DNA of 64,000 nt from an uncultured Pseudomonadota bacterium (GTDB lineage Bacteria; Myxococcota_A; UBA796; SXON01): contig CAIQVJ010000043.1 of assembly GCA_903875225.1 (NCBI GenBank), forward strand, positions 62,001 to 126,000, read 5' to 3'. The notes below the pieces were generated by a model that saw only the letters and a program-made list of their open reading frames with translations, ran no database searches and was not told where the DNA came from. Shown here in pieces: positions 49,776 to 58,852 of this stretch; positions within the stretch are counted from its first letter, which is position 1; each line of letters opens with the position of its first letter. A program made the position numbers and the translations under genes.

Positions 49776-51689
49776 ATGCCCTCCCGCAGCTTCCCCTCCC
49801 TGCTCGCCGTCCTGGTCCTCGCTCTCGGCCCCGCTGCCTGTGCCTCCGACCCACTGGATAGCCCGACCGCGCTGTTCCCGACCGGCTGCCCGGATGAGCT
49901 GCAGCTGGCCTCGGACCTCGCCTGGGACGAACTGACGAGCGCTCCGGACAGCCCGGCCCGCGACAAGGGGATCCAGGAATTCGCCGTGCGCAAGGTGAAC
50001 GTGGACGACACCGGGATGGCCCACACCCGTGTGCAACAGCTCGTCCATGGCGTTCCGGTCTGGGAGGGCGAGGCGATCGTGCACCTCGCGGCGGACGGCA
50101 GCCTCGCCGGGTACACCGACGACCTGCTCGCCGACGTGAAGGTGGACACCACCCCGGAGTACACGAGCGAAGAGGCGATCGATCTTGCCGTCGCCCTGCT
50201 CGCCGATGGGGGCTCCCAACTCTCGGACACCCCGCTCGCCGACCTGTGGGTCCTGCGCAGCGAGGACGGAGACCACCTCGTCTGGCGCGTCCAGCTCAAG
50301 CAGCTGAATTTCCAGGCCGACGACGCCATGCCCGTGCTGTTCATCGACGCGCACACGGGCAAGCTCGTGTGGTCCTACAACAACTTCCAGACGTCCACCT
50401 GCTCGGCCAGGACCAACTTCTACGGCACCGTCTCGCTGTCCTGCTACCACGACTCGACTTCCGCAGCGTACTACCTCGAGGACACCACGCGCGGGGTGGG
50501 CACCTACTCCTGGGGCGGCAGTACCAGCAGCCTGTCGTACATCTCGAGCAGCACGACCACGATGTCCAGCAGCAGCGCCGCGTACAAGAACGCGAACGAG
50601 GCGCAGTACGTGGCGGCCGCGGTCTACGACTACTACTCGAACGCGTTCGGCCGCGACGGCATCGATGGCGCGGGCGGTCCGGCCTACATCACCTCCCACG
50701 GCTACGACTTCATCACGTCGACCACCAGCTACTCGTCGCGCTACGAAAACGCGTACTGGGACCCCACCGACCTCTACATGACCTACGGAGATGGAGACGG
50801 CTCCACATCGGGCTCCCTCACGACGCTGGACATCGGCGGGCACGAGTTCACGCACGGCGTCACGCAATACGAGGCCAACCTCACCTACTCGGGCGAGTCG
50901 GGTGCGCTGAACGAGGCCATATCGGACATCTTCGGATCGCAGGTCGAGCGCTCGGTGTTGGGCGAGAGCGCCAGCACGTGGACCGTGGGCGAAGCCACCT
51001 GGACCCCGTCGATCTCGGGGGACGCCGCCCGCTACATGGACGACCCGGCGGCCGATGGTGGCAGCTACGACTACTACTCCAGCCGCATCGCCACGGCCGA
51101 CGTCCACTACGGATCCGGAGTCGCCAACCTCGCGTTCTACCTGCTGGCCGACGGCGGCAGTCACCCGCGCGGGCGCTCCACCACCGTCGTCACGGCGATC
51201 GGCGCAGACGACGCCGCCGCGATCTGGTACCTCGCCCTCACGAGCTACATGACGTCGTCCACCTCGTACAGCGGCGCTCGAACAGCCACCCTCAGCGCTG
51301 CCGGCGCGCTGTACGGCACCTCGAGCCAGCAGTACCGCTCCGTCGGCGACGCGTGGACGGCCGTGGGCGTCGGCGGCTCCTCGAGCACGACCTGCACCTC
51401 GACGTCCTACACCGGCTCCATCTCCGCAGCGGGCAATTCGGCCTACCGGCCCTCCGCCGGCACCTCGGTGAGCGTGGCGAGCCAGACAGCCACCCTCACC
51501 GGTCCCTCCACGGCGAACTTCAACCTGTACCTGCAGAAGAAGTCGGGGGGCACGTGGACCAGCGTGGCGTCCTCCACGGGATCCACCTCCAGCGAGTCGA
51601 TCCGGTACTCCGGCACGTCCGGCACCTACCGCATGAAGGTCTACTCCGCGAGCGGGAGCGGGTCCTACAGCCTGTCCTGGTGCAAGTAG
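49776..51689 (+). CDS. Secreted M4 (thermolysin-like) zinc metalloprotease, lipoprotein-type leader
   Basis: 637 residues. The leader SLLAVLVLALGPAAC has a lipobox Cys. Residues 30-210 are an FTP/PepSY-type propeptide (VRKVNVDDTGMAHTRVQQLV) that inhibits and folds the enzyme. The catalytic domain carries HEFTHG (about 358) and the third zinc ligand Glu in GALNEAISD (about 380), with the catalytic His in DVHYGSGVANLAFYL. A C-terminal beta-sandwich like pre-peptidase C-terminal domains (about 540-637) remains for secretion or surface binding. AAGGTG precedes the ATG by 4 nt. It digests proteins outside the cell. Confidence 0.94.
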   Translation: MPSRSFPSLLAVLVLALGPAACASDPLDSPTALFPTGCPDELQLASDLAWDELTSAPDSPARDKGIQEFAVRKVNVDDTGMAHTRVQQLVHGVPVWEGEAIVHLAADGSLAGYTDDLLADVKVDTTPEYTSEEAIDLAVALLADGGSQLSDTPLADLWVLRSEDGDHLVWRVQLKQLNFQADDAMPVLFIDAHTGKLVWSYNNFQTSTCSARTNFYGTVSLSCYHDSTSAAYYLEDTTRGVGTYSWGGSTSSLSYISSSTTTMSSSSAAYKNANEAQYVAAAVYDYYSNAFGRDGIDGAGGPAYITSHGYDFITSTTSYSSRYENAYWDPTDLYMTYGDGDGSTSGSLTTLDIGGHEFTHGVTQYEANLTYSGESGALNEAISDIFGSQVERSVLGESASTWTVGEATWTPSISGDAARYMDDPAADGGSYDYYSSRIATADVHYGSGVANLAFYLLADGGSHPRGRSTTVVTAIGADDAAAIWYLALTSYMTSSTSYSGARTATLSAAGALYGTSSQQYRSVGDAWTAVGVGGSSSTTCTSTSYTGSISAAGNSAYRPSAGTSVSVASQTATLTGPSTANFNLYLQKKSGGTWTSVASSTGSTSSESIRYSGTSGTYRMKVYSASGSGSYSLSWCK

Positions 51690-51730
51690 GCAAAGCTCCC
51701 CGGACGGATCCGACGTCGGCCGAACGCTCT

Positions 51731-51759
51731 CCGCGACCCTGCCCACACGCAGGTCGCGG
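51731..51759. terminator. Hairpin between the convergent M4 protease and methyltransferase genes
   Basis: CCGCGAC (51731-51737) pairs with GTCGCGG (51753-51759), and CTGC pairs with GCAG, with one bulged C and a 6-nt loop. It could serve both convergent transcripts; no T-tract. Confidence 0.5.
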
Positions 51760-51783
51760 CCCGTCGCCCGGAACGTTCGCCCG

Positions 51784-52971
51784 CTACACGGCCCCCCGAC
51801 CCTCGAGCAACCCCTCGAGGGCCTGACGCTCGATCCGGTAGCGTTGCTTCAGCGCCCGCACCTCGGCCAGCCGCTCGTCCCGCTTGCCCATCCCCGGCTC
51901 CCGCACCGCCACGATCATCACGTTGCGATGCGTGTGAGCGTCGGAGATGAACTCGATCACCCGGGCGCGGTAGCCCTGCGACTCCATGAGCAACCCGCGC
52001 ATCGCATCCGTGAGCATCTGGGCGTACCGGTCCTTGAACGTGTCGTGCTTGAGGATCGGCATCTCGTCCGCCGGCGGCTTGAGCTGGGGCCGGAGCTCCT
52101 TCTGGCAGCAGGGCACGGCCACGATGATCGAGGCGTTCGCCGCGACCCCCTTGTAGAGCGCGACGTCGGTGGCCGTGTCGCACGCGTGCAGCGCGATGAG
52201 CACGTCCACCGCGCCCGGCTCGTACTCCTCGACGGTCGAGCGCTCGAAACGGAGCCGCTCGTAGCCGAGCTTCCGGGCGATGGTCCCACATGTCGTCATC
52301 AACTCTGCGTTCCTGTCCACCCCCACCACCTCGGTCGGGATCCCGAGGTGGTGGTTGAAGTAGTCGTACACGGCGAACGTCAGGTAGGCCTTGCCGCAGC
52401 CGAAGTCCACGACCCGCAGGTTCTCCCGCACGCCGAGGTCGGACCGGGCGACGAACTCGTCGAGCAGCTTCACGATGTTCTGCAGCTGACGGTACTTGTC
52501 GGCCTTGTCACTCTTGACGTGGCCCTCGACGCTCACGATGCCCAACTCCTGGAGGTAGGGGGCAGCAGCCGGGTCGAGCAGGTACCGCTTCTGGCGGTCG
52601 TGCTCGCCGTCCCCGGGCTCCACGAACGTGGGCTTGTGGTGATGAAGGCGCGGTTCGCCCTTGTTGTTGGTCCGCAGCTCGGAGTCCCCCTTCGTGGTGA
52701 ACAGGTGGCAGTTCTGGAAGCTGGTCTCCAGGAGGGCGGCGACCACCTCCCCCGCAGCTCCCACGGGGTGGTTCCGGGTCACGTCCTTCGAGGGGTAGCG
52801 CCACAACACGCTGATGTGCGGCTGGCCCTTGATCTGCACGAGTCGGACGAACGCCTGGGTGGCCTCGCCCGGGCCTCGCTTCGCGCTCTTGGACAGCGTC
52901 GCCTTCACGAACGTCCCCGACTCCAGCGCGGTGGTGAGGGCCTGGACGAGAGCGGCGAGCGGTTCGGTCAT
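51784..52971 (-). CDS. SAM-dependent methyltransferase (Methyltransf_32-like)
   Basis: 395 residues. The SAM-binding motif I is VVDFGCGKAYLTFAVYDYF, with acidic motif II in VVGVDRNAEL, and LIALHACDTATDVALY is the conserved His-Ala-Cys-Asp block of this uncharacterised methyltransferase group (related to GSTCD-type proteins); VAVPCCQKEL adds a Cys pair. The N-terminal 120 residues are a separate alpha/beta domain with HVKSDKADKYRQLQNIVKLL as the linker. It is cytoplasmic. The start is 8 nt after the UvrA-paralogue stop, so it is the last gene of that operon. The substrate is probably RNA or protein, unproven. Confidence 0.9.
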   Translation of the reverse strand: MTEPLAALVQALTTALESGTFVKATLSKSAKRGPGEATQAFVRLVQIKGQPHISVLWRYPSKDVTRNHPVGAAGEVVAALLETSFQNCHLFTTKGDSELRTNNKGEPRLHHHKPTFVEPGDGEHDRQKRYLLDPAAAPYLQELGIVSVEGHVKSDKADKYRQLQNIVKLLDEFVARSDLGVRENLRVVDFGCGKAYLTFAVYDYFNHHLGIPTEVVGVDRNAELMTTCGTIARKLGYERLRFERSTVEEYEPGAVDVLIALHACDTATDVALYKGVAANASIIVAVPCCQKELRPQLKPPADEMPILKHDTFKDRYAQMLTDAMRGLLMESQGYRARVIEFISDAHTHRNVMIVAVREPGMGKRDERLAEVRALKQRYRIERQALEGLLEGRGAV

Positions 52972-52979
52972 GCCGGCGG

Positions 52980-55610
52980 CTAACAGATCGGCGCACGCTC
53001 GAAGGGTGCGACCTCGAGGCGGACCACCCGATCGCAGCCCTCGACCAGCGCAGGGTCGGTGTCCACGACGAGGACGGTGCCACCGGCATCAGCGAGGCGG
53101 TGCAGCGCGTGGAGCAGCGACGCGATGTCGGCCGGGTGCAGGCCGATCGACGGCTCGTCGAGCACGTAGAGCGTGCCCGCGACCTCGCCGGGCTTGCCGA
53201 GCTCCCGGGCGAGCTGCACGCGCTGCTGCTCCCCTCCAGAGAGCGTGGACGCTGGCTGGCCGAGCGGCACGTAGCCGAGACCCAGGTCCTCGAGCAATCG
53301 GAGCGGGCCGGCGATCGCGGCATGGTGCTGGAAGAGCACGCGGGCCTCGCGTGCGGGGAGCGCCAGGACCTGCGCCATCGAGAGACCGTGGAACGTGACG
53401 GAGAGCGTGGCCTCGTCGTACCGCTGGCCCTCGCAGGCCTCGCATTCGAGCGCCACCTCGGGCAGGTAGTGAAGATCCACGTGCCGGATCCCTTCGCCCT
53501 CGCACACAGCACAGCGCCCCGACCCCGCGGTGTGCAGGCTCCAGTGCGCCGGGCCCCACCCGTTCTGCTTCGCGAGCGGGGTGCGCGCGTAGAGCCCGCG
53601 GATCTCGGACCAGACCTTGAGCAGCGTCACCGGCATGCTGCGCTCGGACCGCGGCGCGTTGGCCACCCCGACCTGCACCAGCCGACGGATCTGATCGAGC
53701 CCGGCGAAGCGCTCGCAGGCCAACGGGTCCGCCCAGGCTCCGAGCTCACGAGCGACCGCGACGGCCAGGGTATCAAGCACCAACGTTGATTTTCCGACAC
53801 CACTGCGCCCGGTCACGGCGGTGACCTGGCCGATGGGCACCTCCAGATCCACCCCCGCGAGGGTGCGCCCCCGCGCGCCGTAGACCCCGAGAATCGCACC
53901 TACCGGTCGGGGGATCGGCGCCAGCACCCGATCCCGGCCGTCCAGCCACCGCGCCGTGGGGCTCTGCTGGGCGGCGAGCCCGGCTGGCGGCCCGACGTAG
54001 AGCACCTCGCCGCCATCGGGCCCCGCCCCCGGCCCCACGTCGATCACCAGATCGGCCGCCCGGATCACGTCGGGATCGTGCTCCACCACGAGCACCGTGT
54101 TCCCGGCGTCGCGCAGCCCGAGCAGCACGTCGAGGAACATCGCGGTGTCGAGCGGATGGAGCCCGGCTGTCGGCTCGTCGAGCACGTAGAGCACCCCCGA
54201 GAGCTGGTTCCCGGCCTGCGCTGCGATGCGCACGCGCTGGCTCTCCCCGGTGGAGAGCGTGCTCGCAGACCGACCCAGCGTGAGATGTCCCAGCCCCGTC
54301 CGGACCAGGAAGCTGACCCGACGGGCGATCTCCTCGATCAGCGGCGTGATCTCGGGGTGGTTCGTCGGCGAGAGCGCCTGGCCCTCCGGCGACCGGCCGA
54401 GCTCCCCCAGCGGGATGTCCATGAGATCGGGCAGCGAGACCCCAGCCACACGAACGCCCCGCCCCACCGGGCCGAGCCCCGACCCCCGACAGCTCCCGCA
54501 CATCCCCTCCCGCACGGCCCGGGTCGCCCGCTCCCCCGCCCGCGCGGCGCGTCGCACGGCCCCCTCCCAGCCCGGCCCGCCCGAGAGCACGAAGTCCTGC
54601 GCCTCCCACGTGAGGTCCCGCCAGGCCCTGTCGATCGCAATCCCCCGAGCCGCAGCGGCGTCCCGGAGCGCCTTTCCCCCCTCGACTGCACCGTCTGCGA
54701 TGCTCCGGGCGGCGTCCACCACCAGCCGCATCGGGTCCACCGTCCGCAGGATCCCCAGGCCCTCGCAGGCGCGACAGGCGCCCCGGGGGCTGCTGGTCGA
54801 GAACAGGCGCGGATGCAGCTCCGGCAGCGGCGTGGAGCAGGCAGCGCAGCGGCCGACCACGCCCCAGGCCAGCAGGGTCTCCCCAGCCTCCACGAGCACT
54901 TCTCCGCGCCCGGCGGCCGACCCGAGCCGCTGCGCCGTGCGGACGGCCTCGAGCAGGCGCGCCCGCTTCTCGTCCCGGTCCTCCGGCGGCGGCACCTTCA
55001 CCCGGTCGACCACCACGTCCAGGTCGTGCCCGGCACGATCGTCGACAGGCCCGAGGCCGTCGAGCGCCACGTGAGCCCCGTCCAGCCGGACCCTCGCGAA
55101 GCCCTGGCGCGGGAGCTCCCGGAGCAGCGCGGCGACAGGCCTGCCTCGCGCGAGCGGCGCCATCACCGAGAGCCGGGTGCCGACGGGCAGGGCGAGCAGC
55201 TCGCGGACGATGCCGTCGGGCGTGGCGGGCCGCGACGGCGTCTGGCAATTCGGGCAATGGAGAACCCCGCACGTGCTCCAGACAACGCGCAGCAGTTCGT
55301 GGATCTCGGCCTCGCTGCAGACCGTGGCGCGGGCTGCGGGCGCGGCACGGCCACGCTGGCTCACGCCGATCGCGGGCGGGAGGCCATCCACGAAGGTGAG
55401 GGCCGGACGACGCAGGCGGCCGAACCGGGCGCGCGCTTCCGGGGCGAGCGCCTCCACGAAGCGGCGGCTGGCCTCGGCGTAGAGCGTGTCGAACGCCAGG
55501 GACGACTTGCCGGAGCCGCTCACCCCGGTGAAGACGATCAGCTTGTTGAGCGGCAGATCGAGATCGACGCCCCGGAGGTTGTGCTCGCGGGCGCCCCGAA
55601 GGCGGATCAT
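52980..55610 (-). CDS. UvrA-paralogue ABC ATPase (excinuclease subunit A-like)
   Basis: 876 residues. It has two UvrA-type ATPase modules: Walker A GVSGSGKSS (about 31) with signature LSTGESQR (about 452) and YVLDEPTAGLHP; Walker A GRSGVGKST (about 603) with LSGGEQQR (about 788) and YVLDEPSIGLHP. Zinc-type CxxC pairs (HCPNC, CAACSTPLPELHPRLFS, CAVCEGEGIRH) and a UvrB-contact-like stretch (PLARGRPVAALLRELPRQGF) are visible. True UvrA proteins are about 940 residues with LSGGE in the first signature; the Thr variant marks UvrA paralogues linked to DNA-intercalator tolerance. It binds DNA. ATGA overlap with the upstream gene. Confidence 0.9.
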   Translation of the reverse strand: MIRLRGAREHNLRGVDLDLPLNKLIVFTGVSGSGKSSLAFDTLYAEASRRFVEALAPEARARFGRLRRPALTFVDGLPPAIGVSQRGRAAPAARATVCSEAEIHELLRVVWSTCGVLHCPNCQTPSRPATPDGIVRELLALPVGTRLSVMAPLARGRPVAALLRELPRQGFARVRLDGAHVALDGLGPVDDRAGHDLDVVVDRVKVPPPEDRDEKRARLLEAVRTAQRLGSAAGRGEVLVEAGETLLAWGVVGRCAACSTPLPELHPRLFSTSSPRGACRACEGLGILRTVDPMRLVVDAARSIADGAVEGGKALRDAAAARGIAIDRAWRDLTWEAQDFVLSGGPGWEGAVRRAARAGERATRAVREGMCGSCRGSGLGPVGRGVRVAGVSLPDLMDIPLGELGRSPEGQALSPTNHPEITPLIEEIARRVSFLVRTGLGHLTLGRSASTLSTGESQRVRIAAQAGNQLSGVLYVLDEPTAGLHPLDTAMFLDVLLGLRDAGNTVLVVEHDPDVIRAADLVIDVGPGAGPDGGEVLYVGPPAGLAAQQSPTARWLDGRDRVLAPIPRPVGAILGVYGARGRTLAGVDLEVPIGQVTAVTGRSGVGKSTLVLDTLAVAVARELGAWADPLACERFAGLDQIRRLVQVGVANAPRSERSMPVTLLKVWSEIRGLYARTPLAKQNGWGPAHWSLHTAGSGRCAVCEGEGIRHVDLHYLPEVALECEACEGQRYDEATLSVTFHGLSMAQVLALPAREARVLFQHHAAIAGPLRLLEDLGLGYVPLGQPASTLSGGEQQRVQLARELGKPGEVAGTLYVLDEPSIGLHPADIASLLHALHRLADAGGTVLVVDTDPALVEGCDRVVRLEVAPFERAPIC

Positions 55611-57427
55611 GGCTGCTCCGGGGGGATCGGGAGCAGACGGCACCCCAGGGACCGGAGCTTCCGGCGCAGCTCCTTGAGGCGGCTCGTGGCGGGCACCCAC
55701 ACCGGGAGGGTGTACCCGTACACCGGATGCTGCCTCAACATGTCGGCGAGGGCTCCGTTCGGCAGACCCGGACCGTACCACCGGGCCTGGATGAACCGGT
55801 GAGCGGCAAACTCGACGCTCCATCCGACGGGCGCGACCAGCGGGACTCCCCGCTCGCACACCGTGACGCGCTCCACCGGATGCCGAACCACCGGCATCAA
55901 GAGCGAAGGCACGTCCTTGAGCGCCGCGACCCCCGCGACGTGCCGCACCTGCGCCCGAAGGACGATCGCCGGCAGTCGCGAGGTCCTCCCGAGGACGATC
56001 GCCGTGTGATCGCCGGGCACCTGGGCGAAATCGCCGTCCTGGTCGCCGACGAGCTCGAGCGGCGCCGCGCGGCGCACGTTCACCCGGTCCAGGAACGCAG
56101 CGCAGCCCTCCACCGAGGAGTCACCCGCCCCCCGCGTCATCACCACGCGCAGGTTCGGGAAGGCGTCCACGCCTTCCGACCGCAGACCCTGGACGGTCAA
56201 CTGCTGGAGCGGTCCCCACGCCGGGTCCAGGACGGCGACCTCGATGTCCGTCGGCTCCCCCCCGTGGACGAGGCCCTGCTCGAAGCTCGCGGTGGCCGAC
56301 CGGAGGCCGTAGGGCCTGTCGCAGAGGCGCTCGATCGCTGGTGGGGGCAGCGCGCGCACCCCGTCGGCGGGCAGCCGCCCGAGAGCGGGGACCCGCGGAT
56401 CCCCTCGCTCCCGCATCGCGTCCGTCAGCACGGCCACGGCCAGCGGCCGCTCGGCGCCCGTCGCCCCCCACGCTGCGAGGTGGAGCGCCCGCAACGTGGC
56501 GTCCGGCACGTCGACATTGCCCCCCACCCTCCTCGCCAGCGCACGCAATCGGGCCCGCGCCGCCGGTCCAGCCGAGACCGTCCACATCCCGGCGGCATCC
56601 GCCGCGGGCAGCCGGTGCTCCCATGCCACGCGGGCGAGCCCCCGCACGTCTCCCGTTCGTGCGAGGATGCCGGCCGCCAGCGAGACGTCCGCGCCGCGCG
56701 ACTCCCGCGTGAGCAGCGTCGCGCGGATCGCCGTCGCGATCCGGGGGTCGGGGGGCGAGGCGCCGAGCGCCCCGAACAACCCCGCGGGGTCCGCCGTCGC
56801 CAGGATCCCGCTGCGCAGCGAGCGCCCGACGTCCACGTCCGCCGGCGGGGCGGCTCCCCGAAGCCAGAGCGCCGCCGCCCGCGCGGCGTCCATGGGGTCT
56901 CCGACACGCGCGTCGACGACGTCGATCACGTCGGCGACGAGCGGATCACCCCCCTCCCGCCAGAGCCGGAGCAGCGACCCGAGGGCTGCCGCATGGTCCC
57001 CGCGGTACACCTCGTCCTCGGCCTCGACGATCCGCCTGTCCACCGGGGTGCCCGTCAACCAGTCCCGGACGATCCGGGGGCGCAGCGGGCCGGGAATCGC
57101 GCTGAGCGGCTCCACGAGCGCCTCCCCGAACCTGCGCGCGAGGTCCCCGAGCAGCACGGCGTGGCGGTTCCAGTCCCGCTCCTCGTCCCAGAGCCGGAGC
57201 CGGTCGAGCCTCCCCGTCTGCGCCAGCGGGTCCGAGCCCAGGAACAAGGAGACCCCCAGCCAGGGCGCCACCGCCAGCTCCTCGATCGCAGCGAGCAGGT
57301 GGCTCGGCCACACCCCCACGAACGGGCTCGGAGAAGCAGCGAGCAGCCGCGTGGCGATGCCGGAGACCCGGTCCAGCTCCCCGTGCAGGGCAACCGGTAT
57401 CCAATCGCGGAGTGCGCCCGGCGTCAT
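55607..57427 (-). CDS. Unknown 606-aa protein, first gene of the UvrA-paralogue operon
   Basis: 606 residues without a signal peptide. The first 400 residues are Arg/Ala/Leu-rich alpha-helical, repeating in a HEAT-like manner (AIATRLLAASPSPFVG-type helices, LLRLWREGGDPLVADVIDVVDARVGDP). The last 190 residues become alpha/beta: PTDIEVAVLDPAWGPLQQLT, FPNLRVVMTRGAGDSS, VPSLLMPVVRHPVERVTVC. A leucine-rich-repeat-like rhythm is possible (FPNLRVV) but no family was recognised. TAACCT lies 6 nt before the ATG without a Shine-Dalgarno. The stop overlaps the UvrA paralogue (ATGA), so it may supply that protein with a partner; inferred only from position. Confidence 0.82.
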   Translation of the reverse strand: MTPGALRDWIPVALHGELDRVSGIATRLLAASPSPFVGVWPSHLLAAIEELAVAPWLGVSLFLGSDPLAQTGRLDRLRLWDEERDWNRHAVLLGDLARRFGEALVEPLSAIPGPLRPRIVRDWLTGTPVDRRIVEAEDEVYRGDHAAALGSLLRLWREGGDPLVADVIDVVDARVGDPMDAARAAALWLRGAAPPADVDVGRSLRSGILATADPAGLFGALGASPPDPRIATAIRATLLTRESRGADVSLAAGILARTGDVRGLARVAWEHRLPAADAAGMWTVSAGPAARARLRALARRVGGNVDVPDATLRALHLAAWGATGAERPLAVAVLTDAMRERGDPRVPALGRLPADGVRALPPPAIERLCDRPYGLRSATASFEQGLVHGGEPTDIEVAVLDPAWGPLQQLTVQGLRSEGVDAFPNLRVVMTRGAGDSSVEGCAAFLDRVNVRRAAPLELVGDQDGDFAQVPGDHTAIVLGRTSRLPAIVLRAQVRHVAGVAALKDVPSLLMPVVRHPVERVTVCERGVPLVAPVGWSVEFAAHRFIQARWYGPGLPNGALADMLRQHPVYGYTLPVWVPATSRLKELRRKLRSLGCRLLPIPPEQP

Positions 57428-57433
57428 GCCGAG

Positions 57434-57439
57434 AGGTTA
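57434..57439 (-). promoter_or_regulatory. -10 element (TAACCT) for leaderless 606-aa-protein gene
   Basis: TAACCT on the minus strand ends 6 nt before the ATG at 57427. It lies within the 17-bp spacer between the divergent start codons. No -35 was identified. Confidence 0.45.
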
Positions 57440-57444
57440 GCCGG

Positions 57445-58842
57445 ATGGCAGCCCGGGTGCGTATGCTCGATGCCGCCTTTCTCGCGCTCGTCTCCGCGCT
57501 CCTCCTCACCGCCTGCACCGGAGAGGGAGCGGGGGATCGCCCCCTGGAATGCACCGCGGACGTGGCCTCGATCCCGATGCTCGTCGATCTCGGCTGGACC
57601 GCCCCGGACGGCGCCACCCGCTCCTGGGCCGAGTACACGACCGCCGACGGGCTGACACACAGGCGGGACGCCGAAGCCGCCTCGGGGGAGATCGCGATCA
57701 CGCTTTTTGGAGCGGGACCGGAGGAGATCGTCGAATGGACGGGCCGCTCGATCGACGAGGCGGGAACGCAGTGGTCGTGCTCCGGGACGACCACCACCGG
57801 AGCGCTGGAGAGCGGCGTTCCGACGCTGGTCGTGACAGCCGACAACGGCGACTGGGATCCCGATGTGAACTACTTCCTCGGCGTGTTCTACGAGATGGCC
57901 GACACCGTCTCGCGCGCGTTCGTGGTGGACCGCACGGGCAGGTACCTGTGGTACGCGGCGTCGGACGAGGGCACCGTCTCCGTGGACGTGCACCTGCCCC
58001 GGGACGGCCGTGGGCTGCTCGTCAACCAGTTCAACCGCGACGTCACGATCGACGAGAGCTCGATCCGCCGACTCGACTGGGATGGCGAGGAGGTCGAGCG
58101 CACCGCCACGCCGCTCGCGCACCACACCTTCACGGAGCTGCCGGACGGCAGCTTCGCCTTCAACCAGCTCGACCCCCGCGAGGTCCTCGACCCGAACACC
58201 GGGGAGGAGGAGCTCTGGGTCGGAGACGCCATCGGGCAGGTGGCGCCGGGCGGAGCGGCCACCACCGTGTTTTCGGTCTGGGACTGGCTCGAGCCCGTCG
58301 CCAACGTCTACATGGACGGGGTGAGCCTGTACGGCGGGCTCGACTGGACGCATGGCAACCTGATCTCCTACGACGAGACCACCGACCACTACCTGCTCTC
58401 TCTCGCGCACGCGGCCACGATCTTCGAGATCGATCGGCGGGGGATGGTGCCCACGCGCGAGCTCGGGCCGCCCGGGTACCCGTTCACCGACGGCAGTACG
58501 CCGTTCACCTACCAGCACGGCCCCGTGCTCGAAGATGCCGACACGCTGATGGTGTTCAGCACGCCGACCGAGCAGTCGAACTCCGGCGCGTTCGAGTACG
58601 CGCTCGACAGGCCGACCGGCGCGCTCACGGAGCTCTGGCACTTCCAGGGCAACACCAGGGCCTTCTGCCTGGGCCAGGCGATCCCGCTCCCGAGCACCAG
58701 CGTGCTGATCAACTACGGCTGCTCGGCCACCCTGCAGGAGGTCGGACGCGACGGTGCGGTGCACTGGCAGCTCGACTCGACGGCGGGTTCGGGGTTCGGG
58801 CAGGTGATCCCGCTTGCCACGCCGCCCTGGGACTCAGAGTAG
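57445..58842 (+). CDS. Arylsulfotransferase-like (ASST family) lipoprotein
   Basis: 465 residues. The leader (DAAFLALVSALLLTAC) has a lipobox. The mature protein is a beta-propeller of the ASST type: HHTFTELPDGSFAFNQLDPREV, LDWTHGNLISYDETTDHYLLS and FTYQHGPVLEDADTLMVFS place histidines as expected in arylsulfate sulfotransferase-like proteins, which move sulfate between phenols in the periplasm. Some bacterial relatives have other roles. GAGAGG precedes the ATG by 8 nt; an ATG at 57463 is an alternative. The start is only 17 bp from the divergent 606-aa-protein gene, so the promoter must overlap that gene. Confidence 0.86.
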   Translation: MAARVRMLDAAFLALVSALLLTACTGEGAGDRPLECTADVASIPMLVDLGWTAPDGATRSWAEYTTADGLTHRRDAEAASGEIAITLFGAGPEEIVEWTGRSIDEAGTQWSCSGTTTTGALESGVPTLVVTADNGDWDPDVNYFLGVFYEMADTVSRAFVVDRTGRYLWYAASDEGTVSVDVHLPRDGRGLLVNQFNRDVTIDESSIRRLDWDGEEVERTATPLAHHTFTELPDGSFAFNQLDPREVLDPNTGEEELWVGDAIGQVAPGGAATTVFSVWDWLEPVANVYMDGVSLYGGLDWTHGNLISYDETTDHYLLSLAHAATIFEIDRRGMVPTRELGPPGYPFTDGSTPFTYQHGPVLEDADTLMVFSTPTEQSNSGAFEYALDRPTGALTELWHFQGNTRAFCLGQAIPLPSTSVLINYGCSATLQEVGRDGAVHWQLDSTAGSGFGQVIPLATPPWDSE

Positions 58843-58845
58843 ACT
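58840..58845 (+). promoter_or_regulatory. -10 element (TAGACT) for leaderless gene upstream of the kinase
   Basis: TAGACT ends 7 nt before the ATG at 58853, with no Shine-Dalgarno. TTGCCA (58814-58819) is 20 bp upstream, too far for a standard -35. Confidence 0.4.
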
Positions 58846-58852
58846 GTAAGGC

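Noticed and set aside
52980..55610. Canonical nucleotide-excision repair UvrA
   Set aside because: It is shorter than the usual 940 residues and has LSTGE in the first signature, so a paralogue is more likely; a standard uvrA is expected elsewhere.
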